Virus record (IMG/VR): IMGVR_UViG_3300045482_000073
Coordinates: 1 to 34,065 of that record
Source of the DNA: a virus
Length of the DNA: 34,065 nt
Strand: one strand, 5' to 3'
Positions 15,405 through 22,881 of the stretch are shown here, one piece after another (the first letter of the stretch is position 1; every line of letters starts with the position of its first letter). A program made the translations under genes and the position numbers. The notes beneath the pieces were generated by a model. The model worked only from the letters and a program-made list of their open reading frames with translations. It ran no database searches and had not been told where the DNA came from.

Positions 15405-16024
15405 CCGATTTCCCGTTCGAACCCCTCGATATCGCGGCCTGCTACGGCACCGGGGTCACGGCGAATGCGATCCGCTGGGGCACGGCCTCTCTGCTGGCCC
15501 CGCCGCGACTGCGAATCGGACCCTCACACGTCGCCGTGCTGTGCGAGTTCCACGGACGGCAGATCTGGGTGGAGTCGACGACCCTCTGTCCCCATCCCTG
15601 CGTGATCCTGGCCCGGCACATCAACGGCTGTCAGGCCCACTTGCCGGAAATTCGGATTCATGACTACGTCAGCGCCGGGGGACGCGTTGACCTCTATCGT
15701 CTCTCGCCCATCGAGAAGCTCTCCAGAAATGAGAGCGAACTGCTGACGCGAATTCTGGTGCGGCACTTCATCGGTCAGGAAGTGACCTACGACCTCGGTG
15801 GGGCGCTCCTGTCCGGAACGCGGCTCTTCAAGCGGACCCGACTGCTGCCGTCCGCTGATCTCAACGAATTGTTCTGTTCGGAACTCGTGGCCGCCGTCTG
15901 CATGCGGCTGGGGCGGATGAACCGCTCCAACCCAACCCGGTTCAACCCCGCCTGCTTGCTGCGGGAACTTGTCCGCCACGGGACGTTCCAGTTCCACCAC
16001 TCATTCACCAGGGAGACTCTTTGA
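15401..16024 (+). CDS. Permuted NlpC/P60-like (YiiX/DUF830 type) cysteine peptidase or amidase
   Basis: This 207-aa protein matches the circularly permuted NlpC/P60 pattern: an early catalytic His in GPSHVAVL (His43), an acidic residue in WVEST (Glu59), and a late nucleophile Cys in LFCSELVAA (Cys159). Enzymes of this fold cleave peptide or amide bonds, often in peptidoglycan or in lipids and small molecules. It could be the phage endolysin or a tail-associated cell-wall enzyme. No signal peptide is visible. The neighbouring single-pass membrane protein and the membrane protease-thioredoxin overlap it at both ends (ATGA, TTGA), so the three are translated together and may act together at the envelope. 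Confidence 0.8.
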   Translation: MTDFPFEPLDIAACYGTGVTANAIRWGTASLLAPPRLRIGPSHVAVLCEFHGRQIWVESTTLCPHPCVILARHINGCQAHLPEIRIHDYVSAGGRVDLYRLSPIEKLSRNESELLTRILVRHFIGQEVTYDLGGALLSGTRLFKRTRLLPSADLNELFCSELVAAVCMRLGRMNRSNPTRFNPACLLRELVRHGTFQFHHSFTRETL

Positions 16025-17532
16025 TCGACTTTCTCCTCACCGCGCTGTTCTTCGCCTACGGACTCTGTCTGCTGCTGGCAATCCTGATCCCGCTCTGGAA
16101 CCGGTTTCTCGTGATTCCGTTCGTGCTGGCGATCGCCAGCGCGGCCTCAGCCGGAGTCCCGGAGTCGGTGGTCCTGGTCGGCGACTGCTCCGGCGTCTGC
16201 GTCGATCCGACGGGACTCGTGCTGACCGTCAAGCACTGCGACCTGCCGCCGGTGACGGTGGTCCGATTCCAGGACCGGACGGTCAGCGCTCGGCGGGTCT
16301 ATGTGTGCCCCGAAACGGAAGGCCCGGTCGTCTTCGACTGCGATGGCGAGGGCTTTCCGTTCGCCCGACTGGCTCAGGCGATCCCGCCCAATGGCGAGAA
16401 GGTCTGGTCGGCCGGGTATCCCGATGCGGCGGGTCGTCGTGAGCTTCGCTGGGCGTCGGGGCCGATCCTGGGCGGCAGCCAGTTCCGGTATCGGGACGGA
16501 ACCTTCCGAGGGAACGTCGTCGCATTCTCGACCGGACCGGGCTGGAGCGGCGGGCCGCTCTTCAATCCGCAAGGCGAGGTCTGCGGACTGCTCAACAGCA
16601 GTGATGGCTGCACGAGTGTGTTCGTATCCTACGCGGCGACACAAGAGGCCTATGTCGCCTGCCGCAATCGCCCCGCCAAGAAACCGACGCTGTATGTGTT
16701 CGGCTCGGTCCACTGCGGACCCTGCCTGAGGTTCAAGCAGCATTACGCCGAGCGGACTGCGCTGCGCCAACGGCTTGATGCTCAGTTCACAGTCGTGTTC
16801 GTCGACATCGACGTCCATCCCGGCACGGCGGACCAATTCGGGATCAAGGAAGTCCCCGCGTTCGTCGTCCCTGGCGAACCAGCCATCACCGGCTACACCG
16901 AGCCGGATGTGCTGCTCGGCAAACTGGGCGTCGTCGAGGAGCCAGCAACGCAGGCCACGGTGCCGACACCGCCGCTGGCCACGCCCCTGACGGAGCCGGT
17001 CCGCGAACCGGAGCAAACACCAGCGCCGCCACCCGCGCAAACCGTTACGGTCGAGAAGCCGCCGCCGGTCGCACCAAGCGTCACGCCAGCGGTCGGGGAA
17101 CCGGACCGTTCGGTCGCTGACCGGCTTGATCGCCTGAGCGGCCTGGTCCAGACCGGCGTTTCGATTGCGACCTGGCTGGGTGTCGGCGGCCTCACGGGTG
17201 GGGCCGGAGGGCTGGTCCTCGGCGGATTGGCCCTCTGGCGCACGTTGCGGCGACGTCGAGAAGCAAAAGCCGCCAGAGATTCCCCGGTGATCGCCACTCC
17301 GTCGACGCCCCGCGCACCACCGGTGGTCACGGTCGATAGTCCCCCGCCGCCACAAGCGATCGTCCCGGAAACCCGCTTCGCTCCATATGAGCGGGACACA
17401 TTTGCCGAAGCGTTCGCTTGGGCCGAGACGGAATTGGTCCGCAAGTACCCCGGCGCGGTCTCGACGCTCGAGACCCTCAAGGGGCTGATCAACCAGTTCC
17501 TGTCGGCCAAGGGCCTGAAGCCTAAGCCGTAG
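16021..17532 (+). CDS. Membrane-anchored trypsin-like protease fused to a thioredoxin domain
   Basis: This 503-aa protein starts with two hydrophobic segments (about residues 4-24 and 29-45, the second possibly a signal). A trypsin-fold domain follows at about 48-215: catalytic His in LTVKHC (His72), likely Asp in VVFDCDGEG (106 or 108) and Ser in GPGWSGGPLF (Ser176). A thioredoxin domain (about 220-305) has the redox centre HCGPC (231-235) and the cis-Pro loop EVPAF (277-281). A Pro/Thr linker, another membrane segment (about 381-406) and a basic, Pro-rich tail with a final helix complete it. It probably acts outside the membrane on disulfide-containing proteins. The TTG start overlaps the previous stop. 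Such a fusion inside a phage late operon is unusual. Confidence 0.85.
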   Translation: MIDFLLTALFFAYGLCLLLAILIPLWNRFLVIPFVLAIASAASAGVPESVVLVGDCSGVCVDPTGLVLTVKHCDLPPVTVVRFQDRTVSARRVYVCPETEGPVVFDCDGEGFPFARLAQAIPPNGEKVWSAGYPDAAGRRELRWASGPILGGSQFRYRDGTFRGNVVAFSTGPGWSGGPLFNPQGEVCGLLNSSDGCTSVFVSYAATQEAYVACRNRPAKKPTLYVFGSVHCGPCLRFKQHYAERTALRQRLDAQFTVVFVDIDVHPGTADQFGIKEVPAFVVPGEPAITGYTEPDVLLGKLGVVEEPATQATVPTPPLATPLTEPVREPEQTPAPPPAQTVTVEKPPPVAPSVTPAVGEPDRSVADRLDRLSGLVQTGVSIATWLGVGGLTGGAGGLVLGGLALWRTLRRRREAKAARDSPVIATPSTPRAPPVVTVDSPPPPQAIVPETRFAPYERDTFAEAFAWAETELVRKYPGAVSTLETLKGLINQFLSAKGLKPKP

Positions 17533-17580
17533 ACCTCTGCTGCTCTCTGTTTCTTCCCACCCCCATCCTGAAAGAACCTC

Positions 17581-18375
17581 ATGTCCGGAAACGACGCCTT
17601 CCTCTGGTACAACGTCGGTGATTGGGGCCGGTTCGGCCTCGCGATTCCCAACTTCTCCAACGACACCAAGTCGCAGAACGACACGATCCGCTATCTGACC
17701 GACGTGGTCGGGCGGAACCTGCAGGCGATCCTGTGGCATCCTGATGCCCGGCTGCGGACGCCCCCGTCGATCAACACGCTGACCCGCATCCACAAGCTCT
17801 GCACGCGGGCGCGGTCGATTCTCGCGTCGCGGGCGGTGCCGGCCAACATCCTCAACATGGAGACGGCCCACGCGCTCCCGGCTCCCGAGGAGTTCCTGGT
17901 CTACCCCACGCCCTACTTCATGGTGCGGAATCAGTGGCTCAAGCAGTACGCCGGGCTGATGCTGCTGGCGCTGACCGAAGCGATGCAGCACCAGGAAAAC
18001 GCCCGGCCGCTGGAGATTAGCGAGGCGTTCGCGGGACTGATCGGCCAGTATGTCCAGCGGGTCTACCGGCTCGTGGCCACGGAACTGTTCCGCGTGCCGC
18101 TCGCCGATGCCGCGAAACCGGACTTCGCGCTGACCGATGCGCAACTGGCGGCCTACAACCCGTCGGCCTGGTTCACGAGCACCGAGATGATCGACACCGT
18201 TGCTCCACTGGATGACTGGCCGACCGAGGACGACCTCGAAGTCCTGACCAACGGCATCCCGATCAGCCATCTGCCGGTCCTCGGCCGCTGGCCGTCGGGA
18301 CCGAGTGGCTCGGTCGGTTCCAGCCAGTCGAATGTTCCTGCGAGCGAATCGTTCGCACGAGCGCCTTCGGCTTAG
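17581..18375 (+). CDS. Conserved-looking tail-module protein, function unknown
   Basis: This 264-aa, mostly helical protein opens with NDAFLWYNVGDWGRFGL and has a central aromatic YPTPYFMVRNQWLKQYAG stretch. No family is recognised. Its place before the tail tube suggests a structural or assembly role. The last 30 or so residues are Gly/Ser/Ala-rich and look different from the body. They are encoded partly by a palindrome (18339-18357), and the TAG stop itself is the first three bases of an inverted-repeat arm, so insertion of that element may have reshaped the C-terminus. A GAAAG box precedes ATG 17581. Confidence 0.7.
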   Translation: MSGNDAFLWYNVGDWGRFGLAIPNFSNDTKSQNDTIRYLTDVVGRNLQAILWHPDARLRTPPSINTLTRIHKLCTRARSILASRAVPANILNMETAHALPAPEEFLVYPTPYFMVRNQWLKQYAGLMLLALTEAMQHQENARPLEISEAFAGLIGQYVQRVYRLVATELFRVPLADAAKPDFALTDAQLAAYNPSAWFTSTEMIDTVAPLDDWPTEDDLEVLTNGIPISHLPVLGRWPSGPSGSVGSSQSNVPASESFARAPSA

Positions 18376-18404
18376 GCTGAAGACTGGAGGCTGAAGACTG
18401 AAGG
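18373..18404. repeat. Left arm of the cassette (heptad repeats)
   Basis: After TA, the arm consists of 7-bp units GGCTGAA, GACTGGA, GGCTGAA, GACTGAA and a final GG. It pairs with 18776-18807. Confidence 0.8.
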
Positions 18405-18406
18405 TG

Positions 18407-18766
18407 TCACGCGCGGTCCCGCAACGAGCGGATGAGGCCGTTGAGTACCTTCGATGTCTCGATGGCGTGAGCCTCCAGCTTCTTGAACGCCTCGTCCGTC
18501 AGGTATCCGAGGCGGACTGCGATTGATGCCTGGTAGGCCAATTCCCGCGAGGAACCGTAGGCCATGTCCAGGAATCGCAGGTACTCCGCCTCGGATGCTC
18601 TCGCGGAGCCCTCGACGATGTTGGACGCAATCGACACCGAAGCACGTCGCATCTGGTTGGTCAGACCAAACTGTTCATGCGACGGAAACGATGTCGTGGA
18701 CCGGTAGGTCAACAGCACGAGTTGATCGGCCAGTTCGAACGCCCTGAGTTTCGTGTGATCTCGCAT
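18407..18766 (-). CDS. Four-helix-bundle protein (23S rRNA intervening-sequence protein family)
   Basis: This 119-aa leftward gene has the full family pattern: an opening helix with LRAFELADQLVLLTYR, the signature FGLTNQMRRASVSIASNIVEG (split here around residues 33-53), and the closing SSRELAYQASIAVRLGYL helix. Relatives are encoded in 23S rRNA intervening sequences and resemble the Avd accessory protein of diversity-generating retroelements; they form positively charged oligomeric bundles that bind nucleic acid (family knowledge). Its ribosome site AAGGAG (plus-strand 18774-18779) straddles the inner end of the right inverted arm. It is the only leftward gene in the tail module, which supports arrival by insertion. 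Confidence 0.9.
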   Translation of the reverse strand: MRDHTKLRAFELADQLVLLTYRSTTSFPSHEQFGLTNQMRRASVSIASNIVEGSARASEAEYLRFLDMAYGSSRELAYQASIAVRLGYLTDEAFKKLEAHAIETSKVLNGLIRSLRDRA

Positions 18767-18775
18767 CGATGTTCT

Positions 18776-18807
18776 CCTTCAGCCTTCAGTCTAAAGCCTT
18801 CAGCCTA
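18776..18807. repeat. Right arm of the cassette (inverted heptad repeats)
   Basis: On the minus strand the arm reads, after TA, GGCTGAA, GGCTTTA, GACTGAA, GGCTGAA, GG. It overlaps the first base of the tail tube start codon and leaves no obvious Shine-Dalgarno for that gene. Confidence 0.8.
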
Positions 18808-19247
18808 TGTCTGTGAAACTCGGCCTTGATGCCAAGCTCTACCGCAACACGGGCAACTACGCCGCGCCCAACTGGCAGGAGATGAAGAACGTCAAAGATC
18901 TGACGCTCTCCGTCGAAGCGGGCGAGGCCGATGCCACGACGCGCGGCAATGCCGGCTGGAAGGCGACGCTGGCCACGCTCAAGGATGGCTCGATCGAGTT
19001 TGAGATGGTGTGGGACACGGCCGACGCTGGGTTCACGGCGATCCGCACGGCGTTCTTCGGGAATTCGCCGATCGAGTTCGCAGTTCTCGACGGCGACAAG
19101 GCCACGACCGGTACGCAAGGATTGCGGGCGTCGATGGCGATCACCAAGTTCAGCCGCAACGAACCGCTGGAAGAAGCGATCACGGTTTCCGTGACGGCGA
19201 AACCGACCTACAGCGACCATGCGCCGGAATGGATGGTGGTGCCGTAG
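18807..19247 (+). CDS. Phage tail tube protein
   Basis: This 146-aa protein has the tail tube pattern: KLGLDAKLYRNTG at the start, a VKDLTLSVEAGEADATTRG block (about residues 29-47), a central SIEFEMVWDTAD strand, and a C-terminal EAITVSVTAKPTY strand. These form the beta-sandwich ring that stacks into the tail tube. It precedes the G/T chaperones and the tape measure, the canonical order. No ribosome site is visible because an inverted-repeat arm abuts the ATG, so translation may depend on coupling or be altered by the insertion. Confidence 0.88.
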   Translation: MSVKLGLDAKLYRNTGNYAAPNWQEMKNVKDLTLSVEAGEADATTRGNAGWKATLATLKDGSIEFEMVWDTADAGFTAIRTAFFGNSPIEFAVLDGDKATTGTQGLRASMAITKFSRNEPLEEAITVSVTAKPTYSDHAPEWMVVP

Positions 19248-19249
19248 GC

Positions 19250-19284
19250 CAGTCGAGAGGCAAGAGTCCAGAGTCGAGAGCAAG
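19250..19284. repeat. Heptad repeat run between tail tube and chaperone genes
   Basis: Five consecutive 7-bp units read CAGTCGA, GAGGCAA, GAGTCCA, GAGTCGA, GAGCAAG. They occupy most of the 53-bp gap. The period and composition match the arms of the four-helix-bundle cassette and the hairpin at 22882-22957, suggesting one repeat family. Confidence 0.65.
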
Positions 19285-19300
19285 CCCCACGGAACCAGCC

Positions 19301-19762
19301 ATGAAATCGTTCGCCGACGCCAAAGGGCAGGCCTGGACCATCGAGATCAATGTCACGTCGCTGCAGCGCGTCCGCGCCGGGACGGGGCTTGATCTCACCA
19401 AATTGGTCGATCGACAGGCTGACGTGTTTCCCAAGCTGGCGGGCGACCTGTTCGTCCTGTTCGACGTCCTGGCGGAGCTGTTGCGGCCGCAGCTGGAAGC
19501 CAAGGGGATGACGGCCGAGCAGTTCGGCGAGTCGCTCGATGAAGAGGCGGCCGAACGGGCGGTGACGGCGTTGATCGAGGGGATTCTCGATTTTTTCCAG
19601 GAAGGGAAGCGGATGCTCCTGAAGCGGGCGTTCGCGAAGGTGACCCAGGCCGCTCAACACCGTCGCGCGACAACGCTCAACTCGGCGCTGCAGAAGGTCG
19701 AGAGCCTGGAGTTCGACCAGGCGCTGGAGACGGCGCTCGCCGCACCGACACCTGGCGGCTGA
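19301..19762 (+). CDS. Tail assembly chaperone (lambda gpG-like)
   Basis: This 153-aa protein begins MKSFADAKGQAWTIEINV, a short strand-rich start followed by helices (LTKLVDRQ; ELLRPQLEAKGMTAEQF; AVTALIEGILDFFQ). It lies between tail tube and tape measure, where siphophages encode the G/GT chaperone pair that coats the tape measure before tube assembly. ATG 19301 is used; an in-frame start at 19010 would lie within the tail tube gene and is rejected. Near residue 97 the mRNA contains a perfect T TTT TTC slip heptamer in the right phase, and the conserved T-like sequence continues in the -1 frame past this gene's stop. Confidence 0.8.
   Translation: MKSFADAKGQAWTIEINVTSLQRVRAGTGLDLTKLVDRQADVFPKLAGDLFVLFDVLAELLRPQLEAKGMTAEQFGESLDEEAAERAVTALIEGILDFFQEGKRMLLKRAFAKVTQAAQHRRATTLNSALQKVESLEFDQALETALAAPTPGG
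19591..19597 (+). promoter_or_regulatory. Candidate -1 ribosomal slip site (T TTT TTC)
   Basis: In the chaperone frame the codons read GAT TTT TTC, so both P-site and A-site tRNAs can re-pair after a one-base backward slip. The -1 frame is free of stops from here to the T-like end at 20055. In other phages the slip site lies nearer the end of G, so a less obvious site close to 19740 is an alternative. Confidence 0.45.
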
Positions 19763-20055
19763 TTTACGAACTGGCGGGTCTGCTGCGGATCGATCCCGGC
19801 CCGTTCACGCTGCGGCAACTCTGCTGGATGGCCGACGCCGCGTCCCGTGATCGCTGGCAGCACACCGCTTCTCTCATGGCCCTGCTGGCCAATTGCCATC
19901 GCGATCCCCAGAAATCGCGCGCCTTCCGTCCGAAGGACTTTCATCCGTTCGAGAAGTCACGCCGGCGTCTGTCCGGTCAGAAACCTCCCAAGGTTGGGAT
20001 CGAAGTCCTCAAGCAAGTCTTCGTGGATCGTCGCCCGCTCGTGGCGACGGAGTAG
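19747..20055 (+). CDS. T-like extension of the tail assembly chaperone (-1 frame)
   Basis: In the frame -1 to the chaperone gene the sequence reads DTWRLIYELAGLLRIDPGPF, LRQLCWMADAASRDRW and LMALLANCHRDPQK, ending VDRRPLVATE. The first 20 or so residues are protein-like and overlap the end of the upstream gene, but the only ATG is at 19828, in the middle of this block. The natural way to make the whole block is a -1 frameshift giving a G-T fusion, as in lambda GT. A CTG start at 19759 cannot be excluded. The coordinates give the recognisable part, not a defined start. Confidence 0.7.
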   Translation, partial: DTWRLIYELAGLLRIDPGPFTLRQLCWMADAASRDRWQHTASLMALLANCHRDPQKSRAFRPKDFHPFEKSRRRLSGQKPPKVGIEVLKQVFVDRRPLVATE

Positions 20056-20064
20056 TTCCCCTCT

Positions 20065-22062
20065 ATGCCCGCTTCCTCGCAATCGATCCGCGCCGGGAAG
20101 GCGTATGTCGAACTCTTCGCCGACGACTCCAAGCTCGTCCGCGGGTTGCGGTCTGCCCAGCGGAAGCTCCGGGCCTTCGGCTCGGCGGTGCAGACGTTGG
20201 GCAAGGGCGTGTTCGGAATCGGCGCGGGACTGGCCACGCCGTTCGTCACTGCCGCCAAGCTGTTTGCGGACATGGGGGGCGACCTGGATGACATGAGTCA
20301 GCGAACCGGGGTCTCGATCGAGTCGCTGTCGGAACTGGATTACGCCGCTCAACTCTCAGGCAGCAACCTGGAAACGCTGGAGGCGGGGCTTCGCAAGATG
20401 CAGAAGGCGGTCGTGGCCGCCGCCGAGGGTTCGGACTCCGCCGTGGCCACTTTGGGTCAGTTGGGACTGACCGCCCAGCAGTTGCAGCGACTCAGTCCCG
20501 ATCAGCAGTTCGAGTTGATCGCCGACCGGCTCTCGCAGATCCAGAATCCGGCCGAGCGCGCGGCGCTGGCAATGGAACTCTTTGGCAAAACCGGGACGGC
20601 GCTGCTGCCGCTGATGACCAACGGGGCGAAGGGAATCATCGCCCTGCGGCAGCAGGCGCGGGAACTGGGAGTGGTGCTGTCGACGGAGGACGCGCTGGCG
20701 GCTGCCAAGTTTGGCGACACGCTCGACACCCTCTGGAAAATCCTGCGAATGGGAGTCGTGCAGATCGGCGCGGCCGTGGCTCCCGTTTTGTCCGATCTCG
20801 CCGAAACGATCACCCGCGTCGCCGTCACGGTCGCCAGTTGGGTCAAAGAGAATCGCGCGTTGCTGGCCACGGTCTTCAAGGTGGCCCTCGGCATTATGGC
20901 GGCCGGCGCGGCGCTCTTGGCCCTGGGAGCCGTGATTTCCGGGATTGGCTCCGGGTTGGGATTGCTCGCCACGCTCGTCACCGGGCTCGGGACCGCGATC
21001 GGGTTCATCGGAACGGTTCTGGGCGCGATCCTGACGCCGGTCGGTGCCGTCACGGTCGCCATCGCAGCCCTCGGCGCATACGTCTTATCTGCGTCCGTCG
21101 CGGGAACCGCGGCGCTGGAGTGGCTCGGACAGCAGTTCGCGACGCTGCAGGCGGAAGCCCTCGGGGCGGTTCAGGGGATCAGCGATGCCCTGGCAGCAGG
21201 CGATCTGGCGCTCGCGGCCAAGATCCTCTGGCTGACGCTCAAGTTGCAGTGGCAGAAGGGGATCAACGCTCTCAATTCGCTGTGGCTGAATGTCAAAGCG
21301 TTCTTCGTCTCGGTCTGGACGGAGGCGGTTTACAACGTCGCCGCGATCGCGACCAATGCCTGGGCCGGGCTGCAAACCGGCTGGACCGAAACGGTCGACT
21401 TCCTGGCGGATGCCTGGTCCCTCTTTTCGACCGGACTGATTCAGGGTTGGCACACGACGATCGGGTTCATCCGCAAGGCCTGGGTCCGGCTCAAATCGCT
21501 GTTCGACTCCGACGTCAACGTCGATGCCGAGGTCACTCGGATCAATGACGATGTCGCGGGCAAGAACGCGGCGGCGACCGCAGCGCGCGATCAGTCGATC
21601 TTCGCACGAGATCAGGCCCGTCAGCAGCGGCTGTCTGAGCTCGACCAAGGCCGCAGCGGCACCCTGGACGAACTCGAACGGATGCGCGAGGCCGACCAGG
21701 CCCGACACCGCCAGCAGTTCGAGGCCGACCTGCAGGAATCGGACGCCGCACTCGCCGCCGCCCGGCAGGAATGGCAGGCGGCCCTCGAAGCCGCGTCCGA
21801 GAAGCAGGCCGCTGTCGAAGGCGAAGCGGGAGGTCGCCCTGACCGGATGCAGGAATTGGAAGACCTGTTGGCCCAGGCCGGCGATGGACTCGATGGAGCC
21901 GCCGCCAAAGTCAGCGTCAGCGGATCGTTCAATGCGGCGGCCGCGCGGGGGCTGGGCGCGGGAACCCATGCCGAACGGACTGCCAAAGCGACCGAGGAGA
22001 CCGCCCGCAACACCAAGCGGCTCCTGGACGAAGCCCATCACGGCGGGTTGCAGTTCACCTGA
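20065..22062 (+). CDS. Tail tape measure protein
   Basis: This 665-aa protein has an N-terminal domain typical of phage tail tape measures (AYVELFADDSKLVRGLRSAQ; then GGDLDDMSQRTGVSIESLSE), helix-rich spacing sequence, and a strongly hydrophobic central block (about residues 275-345) of the kind that inserts into the host membrane. The C-terminal region (about 505-600) is rich in Arg, Gln, Glu and Asp and should form a long coiled coil. Tape measures set tail length and help DNA entry. By the usual relation of length to tail size this suggests a tail of roughly 100 nm (inference). It begins nine bases after the T-like stop without a clear ribosome site. Confidence 0.9.
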   Translation: MPASSQSIRAGKAYVELFADDSKLVRGLRSAQRKLRAFGSAVQTLGKGVFGIGAGLATPFVTAAKLFADMGGDLDDMSQRTGVSIESLSELDYAAQLSGSNLETLEAGLRKMQKAVVAAAEGSDSAVATLGQLGLTAQQLQRLSPDQQFELIADRLSQIQNPAERAALAMELFGKTGTALLPLMTNGAKGIIALRQQARELGVVLSTEDALAAAKFGDTLDTLWKILRMGVVQIGAAVAPVLSDLAETITRVAVTVASWVKENRALLATVFKVALGIMAAGAALLALGAVISGIGSGLGLLATLVTGLGTAIGFIGTVLGAILTPVGAVTVAIAALGAYVLSASVAGTAALEWLGQQFATLQAEALGAVQGISDALAAGDLALAAKILWLTLKLQWQKGINALNSLWLNVKAFFVSVWTEAVYNVAAIATNAWAGLQTGWTETVDFLADAWSLFSTGLIQGWHTTIGFIRKAWVRLKSLFDSDVNVDAEVTRINDDVAGKNAAATAARDQSIFARDQARQQRLSELDQGRSGTLDELERMREADQARHRQQFEADLQESDAALAAARQEWQAALEAASEKQAAVEGEAGGRPDRMQELEDLLAQAGDGLDGAAAKVSVSGSFNAAAARGLGAGTHAERTAKATEETARNTKRLLDEAHHGGLQFT

Positions 22063-22071
22063 TGAAGACTC

Positions 22072-22869
22072 ATGAGCGTCACCGTCACCGAGAAATGGGA
22101 ATCGCGCGAGCAGTCGGCCGGGGAGCAGCCCTCGGTCGATCTGCGGTTCCTGGTCGTCGGGACAGCGGATGACATCAGTGCGCACAGCGAACTGATCGCC
22201 CAGACGCCAACGACCTACAACGGTCTCGTCCGGCAGTCGACGCACCTCGAACGCATCGCCGAGGAAGCCTGGGAAGGTTCGGTCCGGTACGGTCCCTATG
22301 AACCGCCCCAGACCGGGGACTCGTCGTTCTCGTTCGACACCGGCGGTGGCACGCAGCACATCACGCAGTCGCTGGGGACGGTCGGCGCGTGGGGCGCGGC
22401 GGGCATCTTTCCTCCCAACTTCCACGGGGCGATCGGAGCGACGCAAGACAGCATTGAAGGCGTGGACATCACCGTCCCGATCTACAACTTCAGCGAGACG
22501 CACTACATCGATCCGATCTTTGTGACCGGAGCCTACAAGGCGGCGCTGTTCTATCTGACGGGGACCGTCAATAACGGCGGCTTCCGGGGCTTCGCCGCCG
22601 GTGAAGTCCTGTTCCTCGGTGCGGCGGGTTCAGTGCGAGGACAAGAGCACTGGGAGATCACCTATCGTTTCGCGGCGAGTCCCAACGTCGTCGGGCTGTC
22701 GGTCGGATCGATTGGCGGCATCGCCAAACGAGGCTGGGATTACCTGTGGGTCCGCTACGCCGACGTTGAGGACTCGGCCGCCAAGATGCTGGTGAAGCGT
22801 CCGCTGGCGGTCTATGTCGAACAGGTCTACCCCTTCACCAACTTCTTCGGACTGGGGATCGGAACGTGA
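22072..22869 (+). CDS. Probable distal tail / baseplate protein
   Basis: This 265-aa beta-rich protein follows the tape measure directly (nine-base gap), where siphophages encode distal tail or baseplate-hub proteins. Visible landmarks are a SFSFDTGGGTQHITQS strand region, several Gly/Phe/Tyr-rich turns and a C-terminal KRGWDYLWVRYAD block followed by VEQVYPF. No named family is recognised. The role is inferred from position and beta composition. Confidence 0.65.
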   Translation: MSVTVTEKWESREQSAGEQPSVDLRFLVVGTADDISAHSELIAQTPTTYNGLVRQSTHLERIAEEAWEGSVRYGPYEPPQTGDSSFSFDTGGGTQHITQSLGTVGAWGAAGIFPPNFHGAIGATQDSIEGVDITVPIYNFSETHYIDPIFVTGAYKAALFYLTGTVNNGGFRGFAAGEVLFLGAAGSVRGQEHWEITYRFAASPNVVGLSVGSIGGIAKRGWDYLWVRYADVEDSAAKMLVKRPLAVYVEQVYPFTNFFGLGIGT

Positions 22870-22881
22870 CGAAAGGCTGAG

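Larger units (their letters stand above)
18373..18807. mobile_element. Inverted-repeat-flanked four-helix-bundle gene cassette
   Basis: The 435-bp unit consists of a left arm (18373-18404), a leftward gene for a four-helix-bundle protein and a right arm (18776-18807). The arms are inverted and match at 27 of 32 positions. The left arm begins at the stop codon of the upstream tail gene and the right arm ends on the A of the downstream ATG, so it fills the gap exactly. The same protein family is known from intervening sequences in bacterial 23S rRNA, where complementary ends also enclose the gene. Mobility is inferred, and no target-site duplication was identified. Confidence 0.55.

Noticed and set aside
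16147-18270. A 707-aa open frame on the minus strand opposite the protease-thioredoxin and following gene
   Set aside because: It is the antisense shadow of two convincing rightward genes in high-GC DNA; its composition is Arg/Asp/Gln-heavy with no recognisable motif. The same applies to long antisense frames at 7383-8723, 9801-11039 and 21085-22503.
18407-18766. Diversity-generating retroelement suggested by the Avd-like protein
   Set aside because: No reverse transcriptase and no template/variable repeat pair were seen; the protein alone does not make a DGR.
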